DNA of 11,605 bases, taken from positions 16,939 through 28,543 of the forward strand of contig DAONFA010000015.1 in assembly GCA_035403355.1 (NCBI GenBank), read 5' to 3'. The position numbers and the translations under genes were made by a program. The number at the start of each line of letters is the position of its first letter. The first letter of the stretch is position 1. The stretch comes from Candidatus Cloacimonas sp. Its GTDB lineage: Bacteria > Cloacimonadota > Cloacimonadia > Cloacimonadales > Cloacimonadaceae. Under the pieces are notes generated by a model that saw nothing but the letters and a program-made list of their open reading frames with translations, did not search any database and was not told the origin of the DNA. Of the stretch, positions 6,996 through 11,605 are shown one piece after another.

Positions 6996-8096
6996 TTAAG
7001 CTAAAAGTGCTAAAATTAAGCCACCGGCAATAACAGAACCGATTTGACCACCTACATTTACGCTAACTGCAGGCATCAACAAAAAGTTGAACGGGTCTTC
7101 TTTCAGCCCCATTTGATGAATAACTCTGGCACTCATGGGAAAGGCAGAAATGCCACAAGCTCCAATCATCGGGTTTATCTTTTCTTTTTTAAATACATTC
7201 AGCAGCTTGGCAAAAAGAACACCTCCCGCGGTGTCAAAAATGAAAGCTACAAGGCCTAAAGCCAATATCAAAAGTGTCTGCGGAACTAAAAAAAGTTCTC
7301 CCTGCATTTTAGAGGCAATTGTTATCCCCAAAAGGATTGTAACCAAATTGCCAAGTTCGTTTTGAGCGGTTTTGCTAAGCCCTTCCAACACACCCGATTC
7401 CCGAATTAAATTGCCGAACATCAAAAAACCAATAAGCGCTAAGGCAGCAGGAACAAAAATGCCGGCAATAATGGTGATTGCAACAGGAAAGATTACTTTA
7501 ACAATGCGGGGAACATCACCACTATGATAATCCATCCTTATGCGACGCTCTTTTCGGGAAGTAAGCAAACGAATTACCGGGGGTTGAATAATCGGCACCA
7601 AAGCCATATAGGAATAGGCAGCTACGGAAATTGCCCCTAAAAGATTGGGAGCAAAACGATTGGCTACATAAATGGAAGTAGGTCCATCGGCAGCTCCAAT
7701 GATCCCGATGCTGGCAGCTTCCTTAATGTCAAAACCCAAACCTGCGGCAATTACAATTGTAACGAAAATACCTAATTGAGCAGCTGCTCCGAAAAGCAAC
7801 ATAAAAGGATTTTTTAACAAAGGAGTGAAATCTATCATTGCCCCAATAGCAATGAAGATTAACAGGGGAAATAATTCCGTATCTATACCCGCCTTAAAAA
7901 GAACTCCCAGAGGAGAATGTTCTCCCACTGCAGCAGAAAAAGGTATATTGGCTAAAATAGTTCCAAAACCAATAGGCAATAATAATGTCGGTTCATAATT
8001 ATGTTTTATCGCCAGCCAAATCAATACCAGTCCAATGATAATCATTATAACCTGTTTCAGTTGAAAGCTCAGCAAGCCGGAAAACAGTGCTTCCAT
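6996..8096 (-). CDS. oadB: Sodium-translocating decarboxylase beta subunit (OadB/GcdB/MmdB type)
   Basis: This 366-residue integral membrane protein is the Na+ channel subunit of a biotin-dependent decarboxylase (oxaloacetate, glutaconyl-CoA or methylmalonyl-CoA), which uses decarboxylation to export Na+. The ATG at 8096 is preferred: TAGGAG ends 8 bases upstream, while the in-frame TTG at 8102 is only 2 bases from it. Many hydrophobic segments are visible. Functional motifs are intact: G-A-A-D-G-P-T-S-I-Y-V (the essential Asp region), A-A-Y-S-Y-M-A-L-V-P-I-I-Q-P-P (Tyr region) and V-N-V-G-G-Q-I-G-S-V-I-A-G-G near the C-terminus, carrying the conserved Asn, Gly and Ser. The alpha and gamma/biotin-carrier subunits are not in the window, so the substrate acid cannot be assigned; the symbol is by family habit. 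It heads the minus-strand operon behind a good promoter. Confidence 0.92.
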   Translation of the reverse strand: MEALFSGLLSFQLKQVIMIIIGLVLIWLAIKHNYEPTLLLPIGFGTILANIPFSAAVGEHSPLGVLFKAGIDTELFPLLIFIAIGAMIDFTPLLKNPFMLLFGAAAQLGIFVTIVIAAGLGFDIKEAASIGIIGAADGPTSIYVANRFAPNLLGAISVAAYSYMALVPIIQPPVIRLLTSRKERRIRMDYHSGDVPRIVKVIFPVAITIIAGIFVPAALALIGFLMFGNLIRESGVLEGLSKTAQNELGNLVTILLGITIASKMQGELFLVPQTLLILALGLVAFIFDTAGGVLFAKLLNVFKKEKINPMIGACGISAFPMSARVIHQMGLKEDPFNFLLMPAVSVNVGGQIGSVIAGGLILALLA

Positions 8097-8115
8097 CAGC
8101 AAAACTCCTATGTCT

Positions 8116-8132
8116 TATTGGTCTTGCCAATA
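8116..8132. promoter_or_regulatory. 17-bp inverted repeat at the oadB start point, possible operator
   Basis: TATTGGTCTTGCCAATA has perfect 6-bp arms TATTGG/CCAATA and a 5-base centre. It overlaps the predicted -10 and transcription start of oadB. The placement parallels the palindromes at the other two minus-strand promoters, but the sequences differ, so different regulators or chance are both possible. Confidence 0.35.
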
Positions 8133-8156
8133 TCCTGACGAGGCAATGTTTGTCAA
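8129..8156 (-). promoter_or_regulatory. Predicted promoter for the oadB operon
   Basis: On the minus strand a perfect TTGACA (8156-8151) is followed after 16 bases by GATATT (8134-8129), four of six matches to TATAAT. The expected start near 8122 gives a leader of about 25 bases that contains the TAGGAG ribosome site. It is the natural promoter for the run of genes down to the DUF512 gene. Confidence 0.5.
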
Positions 8157-8200
8157 GTGTTAACGCTAAAAAAGGGAAGTTCCCGCAGATTACGAAAAAA

Positions 8201-8310
8201 TAGCTCACGCAAATTACGCCGATTTCGCAGATAAAAAATTTAGCTCACAGATTGCACGGATTACACAGATAAAATTTAGCTCACAGATTACACGGATTAC
8301 ACAGATTAAC
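8201..8310. repeat. Direct repeats of the CACAGATTACACGGATT family (left arm)
   Basis: Three head-to-tail copies of a ~36-bp unit of the form TAGCTCACAGATTACACGGATTACACAGATAAAATT (split here as TAGCTCACAGATTACACG then GATTACACAGATAAAATT) occupy 8201-8240 (degenerate), 8241-8276 and 8277-8310. A fragment, CGCAGATTACG, lies at 8184-8194. The two right-hand copies are nearly identical while the leftmost has decayed. The same family in the opposite direction is at 11478-11605. The region between oadB and the plus-strand genes (8097-8473) holds no gene. Confidence 0.9.
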
Positions 8311-8370
8311 TATGATAATTAGATACTTATGAACTATGTTGTTCAGTTATTGGGGTTCTGTTTATTTCTA
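8308..8370. repeat. Left arm of a composite inverted repeat
   Basis: Positions 8308-8350 match the reverse complement of 11477-11436 at about 37 of 43 positions, with AATTAGAT and GAACTATGT as shared cores. Positions 8351-8370 then match the reverse complement of about 11132-11113 (TGGGGTTCTGTTTATTTCTA against TTGGGTTCTATTTATTTTCTA). The two matching parts are adjacent here but about 300 bp apart on the right side. Confidence 0.8.
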
Positions 8371-8431
8371 ACCTCTCGCCCCCAAGACCTCTCGACCTCA
8401 AGACCTCTCGCCCCCAAGACCTCAAGACCTA
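8371..8431. repeat. 8-bp tandem repeat ACCTCTCG/ACCTCAAG, seven units
   Basis: Period-8 units run ACCTCTCG, CCCCCAAG, ACCTCTCG, ACCTCAAG, ACCTCTCG, CCCCCAAG, ACCTCAAG and then ACCTA. The strand is almost all pyrimidine with A at fixed places. It is the reverse complement of the longer array at 10992-11112, placing both as inner parts of the inverted repeat around the plus-strand genes. Confidence 0.93.
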
Positions 8432-8439
8432 AATTTTGA

Positions 8440-8467
8440 TTGACACAATCTCAAATATCTTTTTTAT
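8440..8467 (+). promoter_or_regulatory. Predicted promoter for the plus-strand gene block
   Basis: A perfect TTGACA (8440-8445) is followed after 16 bases by TTTTAT (8462-8467), which matches TATAAT at four of six positions. The expected start is about 7 bases later, at or next to the A of the ATG at 8474. No Shine-Dalgarno sequence precedes that ATG, so the transcript may be leaderless. Confidence 0.42.
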
Positions 8468-8473
8468 GAACTT

Positions 8474-9034
8474 ATGAGAAATATCGTTTTAGTTCTGCTG
8501 GTTACACTTTTACTAAGCGGATGTGATTTATTCCAGGTGCGGGAGTCAGAACCACCTGCAGCACAGATTCCGTGGATAGATTTCACTACGGAATGTGATT
8601 CTGTGCTGGTAAATTTGGAATACTGCTATGAATATACCCAAAATGCAGTCCATTATTCAGGGATTTTCACTTCCGATTATGTATTTCATTTTGCCCCGCA
8701 GGATGTAAGCGATTATTCCATAGAACAAACCTGGACAAGAGTTCAGGAACAGGATATGATTCAGGTTTTGCACAATCGCTATAAAGATATGCAGGTAACT
8801 TTGGAAAAAACGGATGCCCAGGATCAGATAGAATCCACGCAGGCAAAAGTTTACCGTCAATACCAGATAACGGGCATTTCTCGCAATCAAGGCAAAGAAA
8901 GGTTAGCGTTGGCGACAGGAAATATGGAACTGCACCTAATAAAGGAAAATGGCTACTGGTTCATATCAAAATGGTATGATTACCGCAGCGGCAGTGTTCC
9001 CACTTGGGGGAAACTGAAATATGAGAACCATTAG
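8474..9034 (+). CDS. Small lipoprotein of unknown function, possible NTF2-like fold
   Basis: This 186-residue protein starts with a clear lipoprotein signal (R-N near the N-terminus, hydrophobic core, lipobox L-S-G-C with Cys17) and should be anchored in the envelope. I do not recognise the mature domain. Its pattern L-V-N-L-E-Y-C-Y-E-Y-T-Q-N-A-V-H-Y, then F-T-S-D-Y-V-F-H-F, with a C-terminal G-N-M-E-L-H-L-I and G-Y-W-F-I-S-K-W-Y-D, resembles the helix-then-sheet order of NTF2/SnoaL-like proteins. This is a weak structural guess. The next gene has the same plan. No ribosome site is seen before the ATG; a three-codon frame (8466-8477) ends across the start as ATGA. It overlaps the following gene by 14 bases. 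Confidence 0.85.
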   Translation: MRNIVLVLLVTLLLSGCDLFQVRESEPPAAQIPWIDFTTECDSVLVNLEYCYEYTQNAVHYSGIFTSDYVFHFAPQDVSDYSIEQTWTRVQEQDMIQVLHNRYKDMQVTLEKTDAQDQIESTQAKVYRQYQITGISRNQGKERLALATGNMELHLIKENGYWFISKWYDYRSGSVPTWGKLKYENH

Positions 9035-9596
9035 CATAATTCTGTTATTTCTGGTTCTTCTGCTGAGCAGTTGCACCAATCCTTTCTGTCCCGTGCTCTA
9101 CGATCGTTCCAATGCTGAAATACAAAATAGAACGCCGGAAGAGCTTTTGCAAAATTTGGAGCGTGCTTATATGGAAAAGAACATCAATATCTATAAATCG
9201 CTTCTGGATGCTAATTTCCGGTTTGAACTTTTGGCAAGCGAGGTAAGCTTAATTGGAATTGATATGAATAATGACGGAATGCGTGATTACTGGTGGGGCT
9301 ATGATCAGGAAGTGGAATATACCGATAGAATGTTTAACAAGGGCTCCAGTGACGGCACTTATCCTCCTCCGGATGATATTAAACTGCGTTTGCAGGTTCC
9401 TCCTTCAGAAAGATGGCAGAAAGACCCGGAAATTGGCCATGAGGGCTGGATAATTATTCCCTGTAACTTTGATTTGATACTTTGCTATAATGATAGCAAT
9501 TCTTCTATCACAGCCAATGGAATAGCCAGGTTTTATTTAAAGCCCGTAGAAAATGGCTGGAAAATTGCCATTTGGAGGGATGAATCCAATATATGA
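9021..9596 (+). CDS. Small lipoprotein of unknown function with an EF-hand-like loop
   Basis: This 191-residue protein has a lipoprotein signal with lipobox L-S-S-C (Cys18). The mature part opens with P-E-E-L-L-Q-N-L-E-R-A-Y-M-E-K-N-I-N-I-Y-K-S-L-L and N-F-R-F-E-L, and closes with N-G-W-K-I-A-I-W-R-D. It therefore looks like a diverged tandem partner of the preceding lipoprotein, again with a possible NTF2-like plan. Unlike that partner it has D-M-N-N-D-G-M-R-D (81-89), the DxNxDGxxD spacing of calcium-binding EF-hand or dockerin loops. It sits on a W-W-G-Y segment and may bind Ca2+ (inference). GGGGG lies 10 bases before the ATG. It overlaps the upstream gene by 14 bases and ruvX by 4, so the three are translated as one block. 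Confidence 0.85.
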   Translation: MRTISIILLFLVLLLSSCTNPFCPVLYDRSNAEIQNRTPEELLQNLERAYMEKNINIYKSLLDANFRFELLASEVSLIGIDMNNDGMRDYWWGYDQEVEYTDRMFNKGSSDGTYPPPDDIKLRLQVPPSERWQKDPEIGHEGWIIIPCNFDLILCYNDSNSSITANGIARFYLKPVENGWKIAIWRDESNI

Positions 9597-10009
9597 ATGA
9601 AAAGGGACGCATTCTTGCCTTGGATTACGGAGAAAAAAACATTGGCTTTGCCCTAAGCGATCCCTGCCGTATTTTTGCCAAACCCTTGTTCGTAATAGCT
9701 AATGAGGGTTTTGATAAACTGGTAACCAAATTGCAAGAGATGATTGCCGAGCACCAGATTTCCTTGCTGATAGTTGGAATTCCTTATGCCATTGATGGTT
9801 CCGTTACGCCTAAAACCGAAGAATGCCAACAACTTCTAAATAACTTAAAAGCGATCTTAACCATCCCCGTGGAGGGTTTTGATGAACGCTATTCCACCTG
9901 GGAAGCCAATACGGAACTGAAAAAAATGGGATATAACTGGCAGCAGGCAAAAAGCCATATAGATGCTATGGCAGCAGCAATGTTTCTGAAAGAGTATTTA
10001 GCCAAGTGA
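9593..10009 (+). CDS. ruvX: RuvX/YqgF family RNase H-fold protein (putative pre-16S rRNA nuclease)
   Basis: This 138-residue cytosolic protein has the normal family length. YqgF is assigned to 5' end maturation of 16S rRNA and, in some bacteria, to Holliday junction resolution. Family motifs are L-A-L-D-Y-G-E-K-N-I-G-F-A-L-S-D (Asp11), L-L-I-V-G-I-P-Y-A-I-D-G-S, D-E-R-Y-S-T-W-E-A and H-I-D-A-M-A-A-A with the late acidic residue. One deviation is visible: the usual Arg in D-x-G-x-x-R-I-G is Asn16 here. The ATG overlaps the lipoprotein stop (ATGA) and GGAGGG is 12 to 13 bases upstream, so coupling is likely. It overlaps mltG by four bases. The ruvX-mltG pairing is common in bacteria and supports both calls. 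Confidence 0.94.
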   Translation: MNEKGRILALDYGEKNIGFALSDPCRIFAKPLFVIANEGFDKLVTKLQEMIAEHQISLLIVGIPYAIDGSVTPKTEECQQLLNNLKAILTIPVEGFDERYSTWEANTELKKMGYNWQQAKSHIDAMAAAMFLKEYLAK

Positions 10010-10989
10010 AGATTAAGAAAACTATCCTCACCGGCTTGGCAATTCTGGCTGGATTACTTATCCTTTACCTTGCCTATATGGTTTTTGTTCCTTTGCATAG
10101 CGAAGAACGCATCGTAAGGATTAAACCGGGCGATAATGCAAGAATAATAGGCAATAAACTTTCTGAAGCGGGAATAATTCGCAGTAAAACAATATTTATA
10201 TTGCTTACCAAATTTCGGAAGGCAGACAGGGATTTAAAACCCGGAAGTTACATTTTCGGAGGGAATACCTACCTTTGGCAAACGGTTAGCCGTTTAAGCA
10301 AAGGATATAGTGAAAACATTACTATAACCTTTCCGGAAGGGCTTTCTCTACATCAAACCCTGCAAAAAATTGATACCAGTGGCTTGGCAACTTATGAGGA
10401 ACTTGCAAATTCTGCTACCAATCCCTCACTGGTAAAAAATATTACCGGCTTTGAAGCTATGACTTTGGAGGGCTTTCTCTATCCGGAGACCTACCGTTTT
10501 CCTATTGAAATTTCGGCAGATTCCCTTCTGGCAATTCCTGCAGCAGAGTTCTTTCGCCGATTAAGGAAAGAAGGTATTGACCCTGTAGCCATCCCGAATT
10601 TCTATGCTAAACTAATTCTTGCCTCCATCGTTGAAAAAGAAGCAGGCACAGAAAGCGAAAAAGATATTATTGCCGGACTTTTTATGAATAGAATGGCACG
10701 CGGTATGGCACTGCAGTCATGTGCTACGGTAAATTATCTGCTTGATCTCAAAGGTATTAAACGCAGCGTGTTAACTTATGCCGATACGCAAATTAATTCG
10801 CCTTATAATACTTATCTTCATCAGGGTTTGCCTCCTACGCCAATTTGCAATCCTTCAATTTCTACTATTAAAGCTGTGCTTAATCCAAAACCAAGTTCCT
10901 ATCTCTATTTCTTTTCTGATCGGCAAGGGAAAAATGTCTTTTCCAGAACTTATGAAGAGCATTTGGCGAAACAAAGAAAGATGTTGTAG
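10006..10989 (+). CDS. mltG: Endolytic murein transglycosylase MltG
   Basis: This 327-residue inner-membrane protein cuts nascent glycan strands and so sets their length. The start is a GTG that overlaps the ruvX stop as GTGA; no closer ATG fits. One transmembrane helix lies at about 7-28, followed by a LysM-like part (about 35-100) and the YceG catalytic domain. Diagnostic motifs are L-E-G-F-L-Y-P-E-T-Y-R-F (154-165), L-A-S-I-V-E-K-E-A-G with catalytic Glu210, N-R-M-A-R-G-M-A-L-Q-S-C-A-T-V-N-Y and S-P-Y-N-T-Y-L-H-Q-G-L-P-P-T-P-I-C-N-P. The Asp found in some homologs (L-Q-T-D-P-T-V) is Cys239 here, a variant I believe occurs in other phyla. Length is near the family norm. The stop lies directly before the 8-bp repeat array. 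Confidence 0.96.
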   Translation: MKIKKTILTGLAILAGLLILYLAYMVFVPLHSEERIVRIKPGDNARIIGNKLSEAGIIRSKTIFILLTKFRKADRDLKPGSYIFGGNTYLWQTVSRLSKGYSENITITFPEGLSLHQTLQKIDTSGLATYEELANSATNPSLVKNITGFEAMTLEGFLYPETYRFPIEISADSLLAIPAAEFFRRLRKEGIDPVAIPNFYAKLILASIVEKEAGTESEKDIIAGLFMNRMARGMALQSCATVNYLLDLKGIKRSVLTYADTQINSPYNTYLHQGLPPTPICNPSISTIKAVLNPKPSSYLYFFSDRQGKNVFSRTYEEHLAKQRKML

Positions 10990-10991
10990 GG

Positions 10992-11112
10992 GGGAGAAGT
11001 CGAGAAGTCAAGAGGTCGAGAGGTCAAGGGGGCGAGAGGTCGAGAGGGCGAGAGGTCGAGAAGTCGAGAGGTCAAGAGGGCGAGAGGTCAAGAGGTCAAG
11101 GGGTCGAGAGGT
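10992..11112. repeat. 8-bp tandem repeat CGAGAGGT/CAAGAGGT, about 14 units
   Basis: From 11001 to 11112 fourteen successive 8-bp units follow C(G/A)AGAGGT with a few GG/AG changes, and a partial unit precedes them at 10992. The strand is purine-rich, with pyrimidine only at fixed C and T positions. It is the reverse complement of the array at 8371-8431 but twice as long, as expected of a copy-number-variable repeat. It begins 3 bases after the mltG stop. Confidence 0.93.
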
Positions 11113-11134
11113 TAGAAAATAAATAGAACCCAAC
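11113..11134. repeat. Right-arm segment of the composite inverted repeat
   Basis: Read on the minus strand, 11134-11113 gives TTGGGTTCTATTTATTTTCTA, matching TGGGGTTCTGTTTATTTCTA at 8351-8370 with a few changes. In both arms it sits directly beside the 8-bp tandem array, so the order of blocks is conserved. Confidence 0.8.
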
Positions 11135-11435
11135 TAATAGGCATTCTATATTGAAAACACATAAAAAAATGTGCATTTAACTTTATGCCATTCTTATGGA
11201 TACCTCTCTTTTTAGCAAATACATTTCTGGCAATACACCAGAAATTACCTTGTGGACTTTGTTTAACTTCTTGTTGGCTGGTCATTTCTTTAATGACTCT
11301 TTAACGGTTCTTTAACAATACATTAACTTCGTTAAAGAATCGTTAAAGAAGGTTTATAGAACCATAAAGGATTCAACTTGGCAGGAATCCGCTTCAGCCA
11401 GAACAATATTTATGCATTCTCAAAATGAAAACTAT
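11135..11435. other. About 300 bp of non-coding, hairpin-rich DNA interrupting the right arm
   Basis: This segment is absent from the left arm, where its flanks are adjacent. No credible gene is visible on either strand. It carries several inverted repeats: CACAT/ATGTG near 11160, ATTTCTGG/CCAGAAAT at 11223-11245 and the large TTAAC-type hairpin at 11298-11349. Near its ends a direct repeat GCATTCT-N(4-5)-TGAAAAC is found at 11141-11158 and 11414-11432. No terminal inverted repeats typical of insertion sequences were seen. Confidence 0.65.
11298..11349. repeat. Long hairpin with 19-bp arms
   Basis: The arm TCTTTAACGGTTCTTTAAC (11298-11316) faces GTTAAAGAATCGTTAAAGA (11331-11349) across a 14-base loop. 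The arms are complementary except for one position that would form a G-U pair in RNA on one strand. Each arm is itself two TTTAAC-type half-repeats 11 bases apart, so it could be a site for a multimeric binding protein or a structured RNA. It is not followed by a T-run. Confidence 0.8.
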
Positions 11436-11477
11436 ATAACTGGACTACATAGTTCAACAGAATCTAATTATTATAGT
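11436..11477. repeat. Right-arm copy of the 43-bp unique segment
   Basis: The reverse complement of this segment aligns with 8308-8350 with about six mismatches and no gaps. It links the interrupting DNA to the outer direct repeats in the same order as on the left side. Confidence 0.8.
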
Positions 11478-11605
11478 TAATCTGTGTAATCCGTATAATC
11501 TGTGAGCTAAATTCTAATCTGTGTAATCCGTATAATCAGTGAGCTAAATTTTATCTGGGTAATCCGTGTAATCTTTGAGCTAAATTCTAATCTGTGTAAT
11601 CCGTG
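11478..11605. repeat. Direct repeats of the CACAGATTACACGGATT family (right arm, inverted)
   Basis: Four copies of a 36/37-bp unit begin at 11478, 11515, 11551 and 11588, the last cut off by the window end. Each reads TAATCTGTGTAATCCG, then TATAATCTGTGAGCTAAATT, which is the reverse complement of the repeats at 8201-8310. The array continues beyond the window. Nothing coding is seen here. Confidence 0.92.

Noticed and set aside
7999..8208. A 69-codon minus-strand frame over the start of oadB
   Set aside because: It overlaps the well-supported oadB frame and promoter and its peptide resembles nothing coherent.
10006..10989. MltG inactivated by the Asp to Cys change in L-Q-S-C-A-T-V
   Set aside because: The catalytic Glu210 and all other motifs are intact, and I believe this Cys variant is found in other intact homologs.
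10778..11122. A 114-codon frame ending in an Arg/Glu/Ser-rich repeat peptide
   Set aside because: Its first two thirds lie out of frame within mltG and the rest is translation of the 8-bp tandem repeat; there is no start signal.
11135..11435. Insertion sequence
   Set aside because: No transposase, no terminal inverted repeats and no clear target-site duplication; only an imperfect internal direct repeat.

Overview
The window reads as a gene-dense, moderately AT-rich chromosome segment from a diderm (Gram-negative type) anaerobe. Four lipoprotein signals, an N-acetylmuramoyl-L-alanine amidase and an MltG-type murein transglycosylase point to a cell envelope with peptidoglycan. A sodium-pumping decarboxylase beta subunit and two radical SAM enzymes fit an anaerobic fermenter. 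The gene mix and the dispersed CACAGATTACACGGATTACACAGATT repeat type recall Cloacimonadota (Candidatus Cloacimonas-like). That placement is inference from memory of such genomes and was not checked by a search.

Layout. (1) Positions 1-607 are a non-coding array of hairpin-bearing tandem repeats built from a 50-bp and a 132-bp unit. (2) Positions 617-8096 carry eight minus-strand genes. Reading in transcription order from 8096 downwards: Na+-translocating decarboxylase beta subunit (oadB), cytidine deaminase (cdd), a PflX-like radical SAM protein, a zinc amidase, a PDZ/DUF512 radical SAM protein, a phosphonate-type binding lipoprotein (phnD) and its ATPase (phnC). After a 295-bp gap comes an LPP20-like lipoprotein. 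From oadB to the DUF512 gene the spacing is -4 to +16 bp, so these look like one operon; phnD has a possible internal promoter, and the last lipoprotein has a promoter of its own. (3) Positions 8097-8473 hold the oadB promoter, direct repeats and a promoter for the opposite strand. (4) Positions 8474-10989 carry four overlapping plus-strand genes: two small related-looking lipoproteins, ruvX (yqgF) and mltG. (5) Positions 10990-11605 are non-coding and repeat-rich.

The most notable structure is that the only plus-strand gene block (8474-10989) is framed by a composite inverted repeat. The same ordered set of sequence blocks (36/37-bp CACAGATT repeats, a unique ~43-bp segment, a ~20-bp TGGGTTCT-type segment, an 8-bp ACCTCTCG tandem repeat) occurs on the left at about 8201-8430 and, reversed, on the right at 11605-10992. 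The right arm is interrupted by about 300 bp of extra hairpin-rich DNA. The gene direction switches exactly at this repeat, which suggests an inversion or an insertion between repeat copies.

Functionally the minus-strand operon mixes energy metabolism (Na+ pump), pyrimidine salvage, cell-wall hydrolysis and two uncharacterised radical SAM enzymes, and ends in a phosphonate-type uptake pair that lacks a permease. The plus-strand block pairs lipoproteins of unknown role with RuvX (RNA/DNA processing) and MltG (termination of glycan strands).
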